DNA of 64,000 nt, taken from contig CACGVC010000002.1 of NCBI GenBank assembly GCA_902576335.1, forward strand, positions 1-64,000, given 5' to 3'. The notes below the pieces were generated by a model. It saw only the letters and a program-made list of their open reading frames with translations. It was not told where the DNA came from and made no database searches. This DNA is from an uncultured Pelagibacteraceae bacterium. GTDB taxonomy: Bacteria; Pseudomonadota; Alphaproteobacteria; Pelagibacterales; Pelagibacteraceae. Both the position numbers and the translations under genes were made by a program. Below, in pieces: positions 54,583 to 64,000 of this stretch (within the stretch, counting starts at the first letter, position 1; each line of letters opens with the position of its first letter).

Positions 54583-55903
54583 AAAAATATTCGCCAAAAC
54601 ATTTGGTTGCCAAATGAACGAGTATGACACTAATCGAATAATTGATACTGTAAAAAAGATAGGATTTACAAAAACTGAAAATCTCGACGATACAAATTGT
54701 TTTTTACTAAACACTTGCCACATAAGAGATAAGGCAAAAGAAAAAGTTTATCATGAGATAGGTAGAGTAAAAAAAAGATTTAGATTAAAAAAAAAACCTT
54801 TTGTCATAGTTACCGGATGTGTTGCTCAAGCAGAAAACGAGGAGATGTTAAAAAGAGAACCTTTTATTGATCTAGTTATTGGTCCTCAAGCATACCATAA
54901 AATAAATGACAAGATTGAGGAATATTTAGATAATCAGAGGAGATTGGATGAAACTGATTTTGATGCTGTTTCAAAGTTCAATTATTTGGATAAAATAAAA
55001 AACTCATCCACAAAAATATCCTCTTTTTTAACCATACAAGAAGGCTGTGATAAGTTTTGTCACTTTTGTGTTGTTCCTTATACAAGAGGTCCTGAATATT
55101 CCAGACCATTTAATAAAATAGTTAATGAGGCCAAAATCCTTGCAGGAAATGGAGTTAGAGAGATTACTTTACTAGGACAGAATGTTAACGCTTACAATAA
55201 TGAAAATTATAAGTTGTCTAATTTGATTTTAGAAATAGAAAAAATTCCTGAAATTTTAAGAATTAGATATACAACCTCACATCCAATTGACATGAGTGAT
55301 GATTTAATTGACTTATATGGGACCTCGAAAAAATTAATGCCTCTTGTTCATTTACCAGTCCAAAGCGGTTCAAATAAAATTTTAAAGTTGATGAATAGAA
55401 ATCACAATATTGAATATTATCTTCAAATTTACGAAAAAATAATTAAAAAAAATTCCTCTGCTAAATTTTCTAGTGATTTTATAATTGGTTACCCTGGTGA
55501 GGAAGAGAGTGATTTTAATTCAACACTTGATCTTATAAAAAAGATAAAATTTATAAATTCTTTTTCTTTTGTATTTAGTCCAAGACCAGGCACAAAAGCC
55601 TCTCATCTATCATTAATTGATCGAAAGTTGAGTAATGAAAGACTAAAAATTGTTCAAAAAGAATTATTTAATTTTCAAAAAAAAATGAATAGATCTTTGG
55701 AAGGTAACGTAATAGAGGTGTTAGTGGAAAATAGAGTGTCTGAAAGTGCAAAGTATTTTGGCAGAACTGGTTATATGACTTCAGTAATATTTGATGGTAA
55801 AGATGAGGATATAGGAAAGCTTGTAAAAGTTAAAATTAACAGTAGTAATCAAAATACACTTTTTGGTGAAACTTTAGAAATTTCAAAATTGAGAGTTGCA
55901 TAA
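54575..55903 (+). CDS. miaB: tRNA methylthiotransferase MiaB
   Basis: Radical-SAM enzyme that makes ms2i6A37. The UPF0004 domain carries cysteines in KTFGCQMNEYD, LLNTCHIRDKAKEK and VTGCVAQAE; the radical SAM cluster is C158, C162 and C165 (CDKFCHFC), and PVQSGSNKILKLMNR is followed by a C-terminal TRAM domain. 442 residues. Overlaps fur by eight bases. Confidence 0.97.
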   Translation: MNKKIFAKTFGCQMNEYDTNRIIDTVKKIGFTKTENLDDTNCFLLNTCHIRDKAKEKVYHEIGRVKKRFRLKKKPFVIVTGCVAQAENEEMLKREPFIDLVIGPQAYHKINDKIEEYLDNQRRLDETDFDAVSKFNYLDKIKNSSTKISSFLTIQEGCDKFCHFCVVPYTRGPEYSRPFNKIVNEAKILAGNGVREITLLGQNVNAYNNENYKLSNLILEIEKIPEILRIRYTTSHPIDMSDDLIDLYGTSKKLMPLVHLPVQSGSNKILKLMNRNHNIEYYLQIYEKIIKKNSSAKFSSDFIIGYPGEEESDFNSTLDLIKKIKFINSFSFVFSPRPGTKASHLSLIDRKLSNERLKIVQKELFNFQKKMNRSLEGNVIEVLVENRVSESAKYFGRTGYMTSVIFDGKDEDIGKLVKVKINSSNQNTLFGETLEISKLRVA

Positions 55904-55905
55904 AT

Positions 55906-56910
55906 TTGAATAATTTAATTAAAAAAGACACCCAAGCACTTTTAAAATTTGTTTACTCAGACAATAACTCATTAAGTGTGATATTTAGTGATAATAATCT
56001 TCTAATGGGCATTGTAGGTGAATTTAACAAAAATTTAAAAGAATTAGAGAAAATTACTGGAGCAAGTTTGTATTCCAGAGGAAATTCAATACTTATTAAG
56101 TCTTCTGAAGAAAAAAATGAAATTGTTAAAAACGCTATTCAATTTTTAGCAAACCAATTTTTGAATAATGGAAATATTGAAAACAAAGATATCTTATCAT
56201 CTGTGGACCAATTTATGATTAATGAAAAAGTTAAAAACTCAAATATCACTGATATTATTAAAACACCTAAAAAATCGATTATTCCAAGATCTGAAAAACA
56301 AAAAAGATATGTTAGAGCTTTAAGGGAAAGTGAAATAGTCATTTCTGCTGGTCCAGCAGGAACAGGAAAAACTTTTCTTGCTGTCGCTGTTGGCCTTACT
56401 ATGCTTTTAGAAAAAAAGATTGAGAGAATAATTCTATCAAGACCTGCTGTTGAGGCGGGTGAAAGATTGGGCTTTTTACCAGGAGATATGAAAGAAAAAG
56501 TGGATCCATATTTAAGACCTCTGTACGACTCACTTTACGATTTATTTCATTTTGAAAAAATTCAAAGGATGATTGAAATAGGAGATATTGAGATTGCTCC
56601 TCTGGCGTTTATGAGAGGTAGAACTCTTAAAAATTCTTTTGCAATTCTTGATGAAGCTCAGAATGCAACAGACACTCAGATTAAAATGTTCTTAACAAGA
56701 ATTGGCGAAAACTCAAAAATAGTAGTTAATGGTGATCCCTCACAGATAGACCTTCCAAATAAACATATGTCAGGTTTGGACAGAGCTAAGAAATTATTAT
56801 CCCATTTAGATGAAATTAAAGTTATAGATTTTGATCATTCAGATGTTGTTAGACATCCTCTAGTATCAAAAATTGTAAAAGCATATTCAAGTGACAATGA
56901 TCAAGGTTAA
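55906..56910 (+). CDS. ybeZ: PhoH-like ATPase (YbeZ)
   Basis: P-loop ATPase that works with the YbeY RNase. An N-terminal KH-like region (LEKITGASLYSRGNSILIK) precedes Walker A GPAGTGKT (149-156), ILSRPAVEAGERLGFLPGD and FAILDEAQNATDTQIKMFL. The start is TTG at 55906, just after the miaB stop; the first in-frame ATG lies well inside the N-terminal domain. 334 residues. Overlaps ybeY. Confidence 0.94.
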   Translation: MNNLIKKDTQALLKFVYSDNNSLSVIFSDNNLLMGIVGEFNKNLKELEKITGASLYSRGNSILIKSSEEKNEIVKNAIQFLANQFLNNGNIENKDILSSVDQFMINEKVKNSNITDIIKTPKKSIIPRSEKQKRYVRALRESEIVISAGPAGTGKTFLAVAVGLTMLLEKKIERIILSRPAVEAGERLGFLPGDMKEKVDPYLRPLYDSLYDLFHFEKIQRMIEIGDIEIAPLAFMRGRTLKNSFAILDEAQNATDTQIKMFLTRIGENSKIVVNGDPSQIDLPNKHMSGLDRAKKLLSHLDEIKVIDFDHSDVVRHPLVSKIVKAYSSDNDQG

Positions 56911-57358
56911 TGTCCTCACCGAGGAAAAATCTTGGTCAAAAAAAATTAAGAAAAAGGAATTTTTTTTTAACCAACTATGCAGACATTTTCCAAAAAAATT
57001 TAAATTTATAAATAAAAGAGTTTATTTAACATTATTACTTTCTAACAATAGCAATATTAAAAGATTAAATAAAAAATTTAGAAAAAAAGATAAACATACA
57101 GATGTGCTATCTTTTCCATTTCAAAAAAAATTAAAAAACTTCAAAGAAGTTTACTTGGGAGATGTTATTATAAGTTTTAATTATATGAATAAACCTAAAA
57201 ATATAAATAATTATGATTTTAAAGAAAAAGTTACAAAAATTTTTATTCATGGTTTTTTACACTTACTAAATTTTAATCATATAAAAGCAAAGGAATATCA
57301 GATAATGTTTCGCGAAGAACAAAAAATATTTAGATCAGTTAAAAAAACTTTAATTTAA
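56897..57358 (+). CDS. ybeY: Endoribonuclease YbeY
   Basis: Metal-dependent endoribonuclease for 16S rRNA 3' end maturation and ribosome quality control. FRKKDKHTDVLSFPFQ and the metal site HGFLHLLNFNHIKAKEYQIM (H-G-x-L-H-L-x-G-x-D-H pattern with Asn in place of Gly/Asp). ATG at 56897 gives MIKVNVLTEEKSW; a GTG two codons earlier is possible. About 153 residues. Corresponding corC is missing between it and lnt. Confidence 0.93.
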   Translation: MIKVNVLTEEKSWSKKIKKKEFFFNQLCRHFPKKFKFINKRVYLTLLLSNNSNIKRLNKKFRKKDKHTDVLSFPFQKKLKNFKEVYLGDVIISFNYMNKPKNINNYDFKEKVTKIFIHGFLHLLNFNHIKAKEYQIMFREEQKIFRSVKKTLI

Positions 57359-57359
57359 G

Positions 57360-58904
57360 TTGAATAAAAAATTTTTAATAGAAATATTACTTTTATTAAT
57401 CTTAGGAGGATTAACGTCTTTAAGTCTTCCACCTTTAAATTATTTCTTTGTAAATTTTTTCACATTGAGTATTTTATTTATTTTTCTATTTAAGAAACTT
57501 AATGATCAAAAGAATGGAAAATTTTTTTTTCTTTATGGTTGGATATTTGGTTTAAGTTATTTTTTAAGCAATTTATATTGGATAACCATATCACTTACTT
57601 TTGATCCAAATTTTAAATTTTTAATACCGGTTGCTTTAATTCTCATTCCGTCTTTTTTGGGTCTATTCTATGGGTTAGCAACATTTATTTTTTATAAATT
57701 TAGATTAAAAAGATTGTTAAGTTCTTTTTTTCTATTTTCTCTTGTTTTTGGATTGGTCGAATTTTTAAGAGGAAATATTCTTACGGGTTTTCCTTGGAAC
57801 TTATTTATTTACAGTCTTTCGGAGAAACTAAATTTTATAAGTTTTGCATCCATTATTGGAACATACGCACTAAATCTCTTAATAATTAGTTTTTTTTCTG
57901 CACCTGCAATTTATATTTTAAAAAAATCAAAAATTGAAAGTTTTATTTCTATTATAATTTTATTAATTCCAATATTATTTTTATTTTATGGAAAATCATA
58001 TAAGCAAAGTTTTTTGAATGAAAAAATTGTAAAAAATCCTTATTTGATAAGGATAATTGGATCAAATATAAGTTTAGAAAGATTTTACATTAATAATCAA
58101 ACAGAAAACATCATTAATGAGTTGGTAAATTTAAGTTCACCTGAACCTTATAAAAAAACTTTTTTTTTGTGGCCAGAAGGAATCATACCAAATACGTATC
58201 TAGATGAATTAAAGTTATATGAGAGTTTATTTACTGAAAACTTTAATGAAAATCATTTAATTGGACTCGGTATTTCCAGTAGATCATTAATAAACGAAAA
58301 TTATAAGTATTTTAATTCACTCTCAATTATTGATGATAAATTAAACTTAGTTCAAAATTACAATAAAATAAATTTGGTTCCTTTTGGTGAATTTCTTCCA
58401 TTTGAAAATTTGCTTAATAAAATTGGTCTAAAAACAATTACAAATAACATTGGATCTTTTACAAAGGGAGACGAAAGAAAAATTATCAATATAAAAAATA
58501 ACTTTCAAGAGCTCAAATTTTTACCATTAATTTGTTATGAAATAATTTATAGTGGAAATCTGACAAAAGATAATGACTACGATTTTATAATAAATATATC
58601 AGAAGATGGATGGTTTGGTAAATCTGTCGGCCCTAAGCAACACTTCTCTCACAGTATATTCAGAGCTATTGAAACTGGGAAATATGTCTTAAGATCAGCA
58701 AATAATGGTATGACAGCAATAATTAACCCACTAGGAGAGATTGAAAAAAAAATTGATTATAACAAAGATGGTTTTATTGATTTTGAAAAAAGAAGAGACT
58801 TTAATCCAACTATATTTTCTTTATATGGAAACAAAATATTTATCTTATTAATTTTGTTGTATATTTTATTAATTTTTTCATTTAATAGGATCAAAGATGA
58901 GTAA
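57360..58904 (+). CDS. lnt: Apolipoprotein N-acyltransferase
   Basis: Adds the third acyl chain to lipoproteins in the inner membrane. Six or more hydrophobic helices in the first 210 residues, then a nitrilase-like periplasmic domain with the Glu-Lys-Cys triad Glu273 (WPEGIIP), Lys336 ([11 protein letters not shown]) and Cys392 ([10 protein letters not shown]), and one last C-terminal helix. 514 residues. The start is TTG at 57360, two bases after the ybeY stop. Overlaps metK by eight bases. It matches with the presence of LolA and several lipoproteins in this window. Confidence 0.95.
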   Translation: MNKKFLIEILLLLILGGLTSLSLPPLNYFFVNFFTLSILFIFLFKKLNDQKNGKFFFLYGWIFGLSYFLSNLYWITISLTFDPNFKFLIPVALILIPSFLGLFYGLATFIFYKFRLKRLLSSFFLFSLVFGLVEFLRGNILTGFPWNLFIYSLSEKLNFISFASIIGTYALNLLIISFFSAPAIYILKKSKIESFISIIILLIPILFLFYGKSYKQSFLNEKIVKNPYLIRIIGSNISLERFYINNQTENIINELVNLSSPEPYKKTFFLWPEGIIPNTYLDELKLYESLFTENFNENHLIGLGISSRSLINENYKYFNSLSIIDDKLNLVQNYNKINLVPFGEFLPFENLLNKIGLKTITNNIGSFTKGDERKIINIKNNFQELKFLPLICYEIIYSGNLTKDNDYDFIINISEDGWFGKSVGPKQHFSHSIFRAIETGKYVLRSANNGMTAIINPLGEIEKKIDYNKDGFIDFEKRRDFNPTIFSLYGNKIFILLILLYILLIFSFNRIKDE

Positions 58905-60066
58905 TTTAAAAAATTTTCTTTTTACTAGCGAGTCTGTTTCTGAGGGACATCCAGACAAAGTTTCCGATAGAATATCTGATATGGTTGTAGATACTTATTT
59001 ATCAAAAGATCCCTATGCAAGAGTTGCTTGTGAAACTCTTACAACCACTAATAAGGTTGTTTTAGCCGGAGAGGTAAGAGGACCAGAAATTAATAAAGAA
59101 GATCTTATAAAAAATGTTAGGGATTGCATTAAAGATATTGGTTATGATCAAGAAGGTTTTACTTGGAAAGAAGCTACAAAAATAGAGTCTCATCTTCATT
59201 CACAATCTTCAGATATTGCGATGGGAGTAGATTCTAAGGGAAATAAAGATGAAGGAGCTGGAGATCAAGGAATAATGTTTGGATATGCGTGCGATGAAAC
59301 TGGTGCTTTAATGCCAGCACCGATTTATTACTCACATAAAATTTTAAGATTAATGGCCGAGGACAGGAAATCTGGAAAGTTGAAAAATATTGAGCCGGAC
59401 TCTAAAAGCCAAGTCACATTTCAATATTTAAATGGAAAACCTGCAAAAGTTAAGTCAGTGGTTATTTCTTCTCAACACTCAGCTGATGTGAGTCAAGAAC
59501 AAGTTAGAGAAATATTAAGACCATATATGCTAAAAACGATTCCAAAAGAATTTTTGAGAGATTTTGAAGATGATGAGTTTTATGTAAATCCAACTGGTAA
59601 TTTTGTTATTGGAGGCCCTGACGGTGATTGTGGATTAACTGGAAGAAAAATTATTGTAGATACATACGGTGGAGCTGCACCTCATGGTGGTGGAGCGTTT
59701 TCTGGAAAAGACCCAACAAAGGTTGATAGATCAGCTGCTTATGTTGCAAGATATATAGCAAAAAATATTGTCGCCTCAAAAGTTGCTGAAAAATGTTTAA
59801 TCCAGCTAGCATATGCGATTGGAGTTTCAAAACCTTTATCAATTTATGTAAATCTTTTTGATGATGATTTAGATAAAAACAAGTTCGTAACAGAAAGAAT
59901 CAAAGAAAATTTTGACTTGAGTCCTAGAGGTATTAGAGAAATGCTAGGTTTGAATAAAGCTATTTATCAAAAAACAGCTGCCTATGGTCATTTTGGAAGA
60001 ACTCCTGAAAAAGATGGAGCTTTTTCTTGGGAAAATACTGATAAAACTACTGTTTTTACTAAATAG
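58897..60066 (+). CDS. metK: S-adenosylmethionine synthetase
   Basis: Makes SAM from methionine and ATP; supplies RsmG, RsmI and MiaB encoded nearby. [19 protein letters not shown], the [12 protein letters not shown] hexapeptide region, and [20 protein letters not shown]. 389 residues. The start overlaps lnt, so there is no room for a SAM riboswitch in front of it. A terminator-like hairpin follows 55 bases downstream. Confidence 0.98.
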   Translation: MSNLKNFLFTSESVSEGHPDKVSDRISDMVVDTYLSKDPYARVACETLTTTNKVVLAGEVRGPEINKEDLIKNVRDCIKDIGYDQEGFTWKEATKIESHLHSQSSDIAMGVDSKGNKDEGAGDQGIMFGYACDETGALMPAPIYYSHKILRLMAEDRKSGKLKNIEPDSKSQVTFQYLNGKPAKVKSVVISSQHSADVSQEQVREILRPYMLKTIPKEFLRDFEDDEFYVNPTGNFVIGGPDGDCGLTGRKIIVDTYGGAAPHGGGAFSGKDPTKVDRSAAYVARYIAKNIVASKVAEKCLIQLAYAIGVSKPLSIYVNLFDDDLDKNKFVTERIKENFDLSPRGIREMLGLNKAIYQKTAAYGHFGRTPEKDGAFSWENTDKTTVFTK

Positions 60067-60072
60067 TTTTTA

Positions 60073-60100
60073 TTGAATAATTAAAAAACTTTAATATATT
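60073..60100 (+). promoter_or_regulatory. Putative sigma-70 promoter of nusA-infB
   Basis: TTGAAT (60073-60078), 16 bases and TATATT (60095-60100), lying in the metK-nusA spacer. Hexamers and spacing are identical to those found before rho. A transcript starting near 60107 would contain a short leader with the following hairpin. Confidence 0.5.
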
Positions 60101-60121
60101 TCGATTACATTCTCGATTTCT

Positions 60122-60148
60122 AAAATGGGCCTTGGCCCATTTTTTTTT
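60122..60148 (+). terminator. Terminator-like hairpin upstream of nusA (possible attenuator)
   Basis: Arms AAAATGGGC and GCCCATTTT (9 bp) close on a CTTG loop and are followed by an eight-base T run. The T run runs straight into GGAG (60149-60152), the ribosome-binding site of nusA ten bases before its ATG. It could end metK transcripts, or, since a good promoter lies just before it, attenuate nusA-infB. Confidence 0.85.
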
Positions 60149-60161
60149 GGAGATTACAATA

Positions 60162-61715
60162 ATGTTAAATAAAAGAGCTGATAAACTAGAATTGTTAAGA
60201 ATAGCTGAAGCGGTAGCTTTAGAAAAGGCTATTGATAAAGAGCTAATTATCAATTCAATGGAAACTGGAATAGCAAAAGCTGCTAAATCTAAGTTTGGTC
60301 AAGATAATGAGATCAAAGTTTCTATTAATAGAGAAAATGGAGATATAGAGATTTTTAGAAAACTAATAATTTCTGAAAATCCCGAAAATTCAAATACAGA
60401 GATTAAACTGAAAGATGCTATTGTTTTAAATCAACAAAATAAAGATAAAAAAATTGGTGATGAGATTCTACAACCACTTCCAGCATTCGATTTTGGAAGA
60501 ATTGCTGCTCAAACCGCTAAACAAGTTATCAGTTTTAATGTTAGAGAAGCAGAAAGAGAGAGACAATTTAATGATTTTAAAGACAAACAAGACTCAATTT
60601 TAAGCGGGATAGTAAAAAGACTTGAATTTGGAAATGTTATAGTTGATCTTGGAAGAACAGAGGCAATTATTCAAAAAAATGAACTCATTCCAAGAGAGAA
60701 TATAAAAGCCGGCGATAGAATTAAAGCATATTGTTATGATGTTAGAAGAGAAAACAAGGGTCAACAAATATTTTTATCTAGAGCCCATCCAAAATTTATG
60801 GAAAAGCTTTTTGTACAGGAAGTGCCTGAAATTTATGATGGATTGATTGAAATTAAATCGTCTTCTAGAGATCCCGGAAGTAGAGCAAAGATTTGTGTAA
60901 AAGCAATAGATACTTCGCTGGATCCTGTGGGTGCTTGTGTTGGAATGAGAGGTTCAAGAGTCCAGGCAGTTGTTAATGAATTACAGGGTGAGAAAATTGA
61001 TATTGTTAATTGGTCAGAGGATCCTGCAATTTTAGTTTCTAATGCGCTATCTCCTGCTGAAGTACAACGAGTAAATGTTGATATTGAGAGAAAAAAGTTG
61101 GATGTAATTTTAACTGAAGAAAATCTCAGTAAAGCGATAGGTCGTAGAGGACAAAATGTCAGGCTCGCAACAAAACTATTAAATTACGAAATTAACATAA
61201 TGACAGATCAAGAGGACTCAGAGAGAAGACAACAAGAGTTTAAAGAAAAGACAGAAAATTTTGTTAAAAATTTAGAGCTAGATGAAACTCTTGGTCAGTT
61301 ACTGGTTGCAGAAGGTTTTTCAACTATTGATGATATTAAAGACAGTTCTTTAGATAATTTTAAGAATATAGAGGGGATTGAAGAAGATACAGCTAAAGCT
61401 TTGATTGAAAGAGCAAAAGAATTTTATGAGAAAGATCAAGAGGATATTTCACAAAGAATTAAAGATCTCGGGATATCAGATGATTTGATTAACTTGAAGG
61501 GCTTAACACCTGGGATGTTGTTAACTTTGGGTGAGCAAAAAATTTTAAAACTTGAGGATTTTGCCGATTTAGCATCGGATGAATTAACTGGAGGCTTTGA
61601 TGTTGTAAAAGGTGAAAAAATAAGGATACAAGGATATTTAGAGGATTTTGCATTGTCAAAAGTTGAGGCTGACGAACTAATTATGTCAGCTAGAAACATA
61701 GTTTACAAAGATTGA
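60162..61715 (+). CDS. nusA: Transcription elongation/termination factor NusA
   Basis: RNA polymerase-binding factor for pausing, termination and antitermination. N-terminal domain beginning MLNKRADKLELLRIAEAVA, an S1 domain (about 135-200, with SGIVKRLEFGNVIVDLGRTE), two KH domains including IAVGACVGMRGSRVQAV-like DPVGACVGMRGSRVQ and LSKAIGRRGQNVRLA, and a C-terminal HhH-containing region with acidic linkers. ATG at 60162 is chosen over an open extension that begins inside the hairpin. 517 residues. rimP is not found upstream, where it usually lies. Confidence 0.97.
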   Translation: MLNKRADKLELLRIAEAVALEKAIDKELIINSMETGIAKAAKSKFGQDNEIKVSINRENGDIEIFRKLIISENPENSNTEIKLKDAIVLNQQNKDKKIGDEILQPLPAFDFGRIAAQTAKQVISFNVREAERERQFNDFKDKQDSILSGIVKRLEFGNVIVDLGRTEAIIQKNELIPRENIKAGDRIKAYCYDVRRENKGQQIFLSRAHPKFMEKLFVQEVPEIYDGLIEIKSSSRDPGSRAKICVKAIDTSLDPVGACVGMRGSRVQAVVNELQGEKIDIVNWSEDPAILVSNALSPAEVQRVNVDIERKKLDVILTEENLSKAIGRRGQNVRLATKLLNYEINIMTDQEDSERRQQEFKEKTENFVKNLELDETLGQLLVAEGFSTIDDIKDSSLDNFKNIEGIEEDTAKALIERAKEFYEKDQEDISQRIKDLGISDDLINLKGLTPGMLLTLGEQKILKLEDFADLASDELTGGFDVVKGEKIRIQGYLEDFALSKVEADELIMSARNIVYKD

Positions 61716-61725
61716 GAGATGAGTA

Positions 61726-63945
61726 ATGGAAAACAAAAAAACAAAACTAACAATTTCTGGTGGTCCTAAAAAGTCATTTAAAAATATTGATAGTGCAAAT
61801 AATCAGGGAAAAAAAACAGTCATAATTAATAGACAGTCACCTAAATTCCCAGGGAAAGGGAAGTTTTCTAAAGGAAGTGGGTATAAATCCACTTCAACGA
61901 ACCATAAAAAAGCTGATACCTATAAAACAAATTTCAAAATAAATAATCCTAATTCAGGAATAAGTGATTTTGAAAAACGTAAGCTTGCAGAGCAAAGAGC
62001 AACGAAAAGATTTAAAGGAGAGGATGATAAAGACAAAAAATCTAAGACAAGTGGCTTAAAAAAAAGAGATGTAAAATTAACTGTTTCCAGAGCGTTAAGT
62101 GATGAAATAGAGACAAGAGAAAGAAGTTTAGCTTCTGTAAAAAGAGCAAGACAAAAAGAACTAAAAAATATAAATAAAGAGGATAGCAAAGAAAATCAAA
62201 AACCTATTAAAAGGAATATAAATATTCCAGAAGCTATAACTGTAAGAGAGTTAGCCAATAGAATGGCTGAACAGTCTAGTAATGTAATTAAACATTTGTT
62301 TGGAATGGGGGTTACAGTAACAATAAATCAAACATTAGCTGCTGATACTGCTGAGTATTTAGTAAAAGAATTTGGACATAATCCTATTAGGGAAGAAAAA
62401 GCAGAGGAGATAATAAAGAAAATAAAAGACTCTCGAAATGAAAATTTAAAAAATAGAGCACCGATAATAACTGTAATGGGCCATGTTGACCATGGAAAAA
62501 CTTCTGTTTTGGATGTTCTAAGAAGTGCCAATGTGGTTTCAGGAGAATTTGGTGGAATTACACAACATATTGGTGCTTACCAAATTAAAAGTGGTGATAA
62601 TAATTTAACTTTTATTGATACTCCTGGACACGCTGCTTTTACTGAAATGCGTGCAAGAGGATCAAAATTGACTGATATTGTTGTTTTAGTAGTTGCAGCA
62701 GATGATGGAGTTAAACCTCAAACAGTAGAGTCAATAAGACATGCCAAAGCTGCAAAAGTCCCTATAGTTGTGGCGATAAATAAATGTGATTTACCGGACG
62801 CTGATCCTCAAAAAATAAAAAACCAGTTATTAGAACATGAGTTGATCGCTGAGGATTTATCTGGAGATACATTAATGGTTGAAATCTCTGCTAAAACAAA
62901 AATGAATTTAGATAAATTGCTTGAAGCAATAACTTTACAAGCAGAAATTTTAGATTTAAAGACTGATTTTGACTCAAAAGCTACTGGAGTAGTTTTAGAA
63001 TCGAAAATTGATGTTGGAAGAGGTCCTGTCGCAAATATTATTGTAACCAGCGGCACCTTAAGAAAAGGAGACTTTTTTGTCAGTGGGATAAAATGGGGCA
63101 AAATAAGAGCTATCTTAAATGACAAAGGTGAAAATGTTGTAGAAGCGATTCCTTCAACTCCTGTAGAAATCTTGGGTATAAACGGTGCTGCTAAATCGGG
63201 GGATGATTTTATTGTTCTTGATAGTGAAAAAGAAGCAAAAACTCTCAGTGAGAATAGAACAGAGGAAAATAAAGACATTAAAAATCCGTTGTCCTTTGCA
63301 ACACAAGAATCAGCGTTTTCAAACAAATCATCTCAGGATTTAAATTTGATTATCAAATCAGACGTTCATGGGTCCTCTGAAGCTATAAAAAGTGCAATCA
63401 ATCAAATTAAACATGATGAGGTGAAACCAAAAATTATTTTAGCAGATATAGGAATGATAACAGAAACTGACGTTACTTTAGCTAAAGCGTCACAAGCTGT
63501 TTTAATAGCTTTTAATGTTAAACCAAGCAAAGAAGCAAAAAAACTGGCAGAAGATGAAAATATAAAGATCTCAACATATAACATAATCTATGAGGTACTG
63601 GACTTTGTTAAAAAAAGTATGTCAGGACTACTGGCTCCAGATGTGCAAGAAAGTATAACGGGCACAGCTCAAATTTTAGAAATATTTAAAGTATCTGGCG
63701 CAGGCAAAGTTGCAGGTTCTAAAGTAACAGAGGGTGAAATTCTTGCTAATTCCAGCGTAAGGATTATTAGAGACGGCACGATTATTTTCACTGGTAAAAT
63801 AGCGACAATATTTAGAGAAAAAAATCAAGTAAAACAGGTAGATATTGGCCAGGAATGTGGTATCGCACTCAAAGATTATATGGACTTTCAAAAAAATGAT
63901 ACAATTGAAGCTTTTAATGTTACATCTACAGAAAGGTCAATATAA
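61726..63945 (+). CDS. infB: Translation initiation factor IF-2
   Basis: GTPase that places initiator tRNA on the ribosome. A basic, low-complexity N-terminus (about 160 residues) precedes the IF2-N region [19 protein letters not shown], then the G domain with GHVDHGKT (252-259), [15 protein letters not shown] and NKCDLPD, and domains II-IV. 739 residues, on the short side of the family. Ten bases separate it from nusA; ylxR, usual at this place, is missing. Its stop overlaps rbfA (TAATG). Confidence 0.98.
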   Translation: MENKKTKLTISGGPKKSFKNIDSANNQGKKTVIINRQSPKFPGKGKFSKGSGYKSTSTNHKKADTYKTNFKINNPNSGISDFEKRKLAEQRATKRFKGEDDKDKKSKTSGLKKRDVKLTVSRALSDEIETRERSLASVKRARQKELKNINKEDSKENQKPIKRNINIPEAITVRELANRMAEQSSNVIKHLFGMGVTVTINQTLAADTAEYLVKEFGHNPIREEKAEEIIKKIKDSRNENLKNRAPIITVMGHVDHGKTSVLDVLRSANVVSGEFGGITQHIGAYQIKSGDNNLTFIDTPGHAAFTEMRARGSKLTDIVVLVVAADDGVKPQTVESIRHAKAAKVPIVVAINKCDLPDADPQKIKNQLLEHELIAEDLSGDTLMVEISAKTKMNLDKLLEAITLQAEILDLKTDFDSKATGVVLESKIDVGRGPVANIIVTSGTLRKGDFFVSGIKWGKIRAILNDKGENVVEAIPSTPVEILGINGAAKSGDDFIVLDSEKEAKTLSENRTEENKDIKNPLSFATQESAFSNKSSQDLNLIIKSDVHGSSEAIKSAINQIKHDEVKPKIILADIGMITETDVTLAKASQAVLIAFNVKPSKEAKKLAEDENIKISTYNIIYEVLDFVKKSMSGLLAPDVQESITGTAQILEIFKVSGAGKVAGSKVTEGEILANSSVRIIRDGTIIFTGKIATIFREKNQVKQVDIGQECGIALKDYMDFQKNDTIEAFNVTSTERSI

Positions 63946-64000
63946 TGGCTGATAGAATAGGAAAACAATTTACCCAGAGGCAACTTAGAGTTGGTGAAAT
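63945..64000 (+). CDS. rbfA: Ribosome-binding factor A, N-terminal fragment
   Basis: Eighteen codons are visible at the right edge, beginning [18 protein letters not shown]. The QRQLRVGE segment is typical of RbfA, a 30S assembly factor active in the cold. Position after infB agrees. The start overlaps the infB stop by one base. Confidence 0.88.
   Translation, partial: MADRIGKQFTQRQLRVGE

Noticed and set aside
58850-58900. SAM riboswitch in front of metK
   Set aside because: metK starts inside lnt; there is no untranslated leader for an aptamer.
62808-63326. 172-codon open frame opposite infB
   Set aside because: Fully antisense to IF-2 domains II-III, no ribosome-binding site or motif seen.
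1-64000. tRNA, rRNA, tmRNA, CRISPR arrays, insertion sequences, phage genes
   Set aside because: Nothing found on reading either strand: no cloverleaf-like GC-rich spacers, no regularly spaced repeats, no transposase or integrase motifs.

Overview
The window looks like a piece of a streamlined, AT-rich alphaproteobacterial chromosome of the SAR11 / Pelagibacterales type. The evidence is very low GC content, almost no spacers, many 1-4 nt gene overlaps, and gene neighbourhoods typical of Alphaproteobacteria (rsmG-parA-parB, hemE next to an RP001/PPDK-regulator gene, maf-aroE-coaE-dnaQ-secB, nusA-infB-rbfA). About 70 protein genes fill the window. No tRNA, rRNA, CRISPR array, insertion sequence or prophage was seen. 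No gene-free stretch exceeds 300 bases; the longest (261 bp, 14405-14665) is the best candidate for the replication origin.

Layout. 1-2.8 kb: start of a flavoprotein-like gene, ftsK, lolA. 2.8-7.1 kb (minus): histidine cluster hisB-hisH-hisA-(29-aa small ORF)-hisF-hisE, then a membrane-anchored hypothetical, a HIT protein and an acetyltransferase. 7.2-9.1 kb: hslVU behind a heat-shock-type promoter. 9.1-14.4 kb: Smr, Tim44-like, fxsA, secB, then dnaQ-coaE-aroE-maf-ppsR on the minus strand. 14.4-14.7 kb: putative oriC. 14.7-27.6 kb (plus): hemE-hemH-hemJ, rho, two tandem GT41-like glycosyltransferases, mnmE, mnmG, rsmG (carrying parS), parA, parB. 27.6-32.2 kb (minus): holA, lptE, leuS, a DUF3576-type lipoprotein. 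32.4-33.4 kb: a porin with its own strong terminator. 33.4-39.2 kb: mixed genes (TenI-like, yggS, L,D-transpeptidase, a winged-helix regulator, an ArfA-like small gene, a PfkB kinase, nth, dapB, a small membrane protein, a sulfotransferase). 39.2-43.6 kb: grpE-dnaK-dnaJ and rdgB. 43.6-48.5 kb: an LpoA/LppC-like binding protein, rsmI, a BON lipoprotein, a malic enzyme. 48.5-60.1 kb: murJ, trpS, nfuA, a Bax-like glucosaminidase, a polysaccharide deacetylase, a very short tsaB, fur, miaB, phoH, ybeY, lnt, metK. 60.1-64 kb: nusA, infB, start of rbfA behind a terminator-like leader.

Genes fall into origin maintenance and segregation (oriC candidate, parS/ParAB, FtsK), protein quality control (HslVU, DnaKJ-GrpE, SecB, ArfA-like), tRNA modification (MnmE/MnmG, MiaB, TsaB), heme and histidine synthesis, envelope biogenesis (LolA, LptE, Lnt, MurJ, porin) and transcription/translation (Rho, NusA, InfB, RbfA).

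The most noteworthy items are: a decayed duplicate of the mnmE 5' end between the two glycosyltransferases, which now overlaps the second gene's start; a 29-codon ORF with a good Shine-Dalgarno sequence between hisA and hisF; a 38-codon ArfA-like ribosome-rescue gene; a TsaB of only 128 residues; a terminator hairpin fused to the nusA ribosome-binding site; a porin terminator that also encodes the C-terminus of the facing gene; and the hemE/RP001 spacer with DnaA-box matches. All functional calls rest on recognising motifs and gene order by eye; no database search was run.
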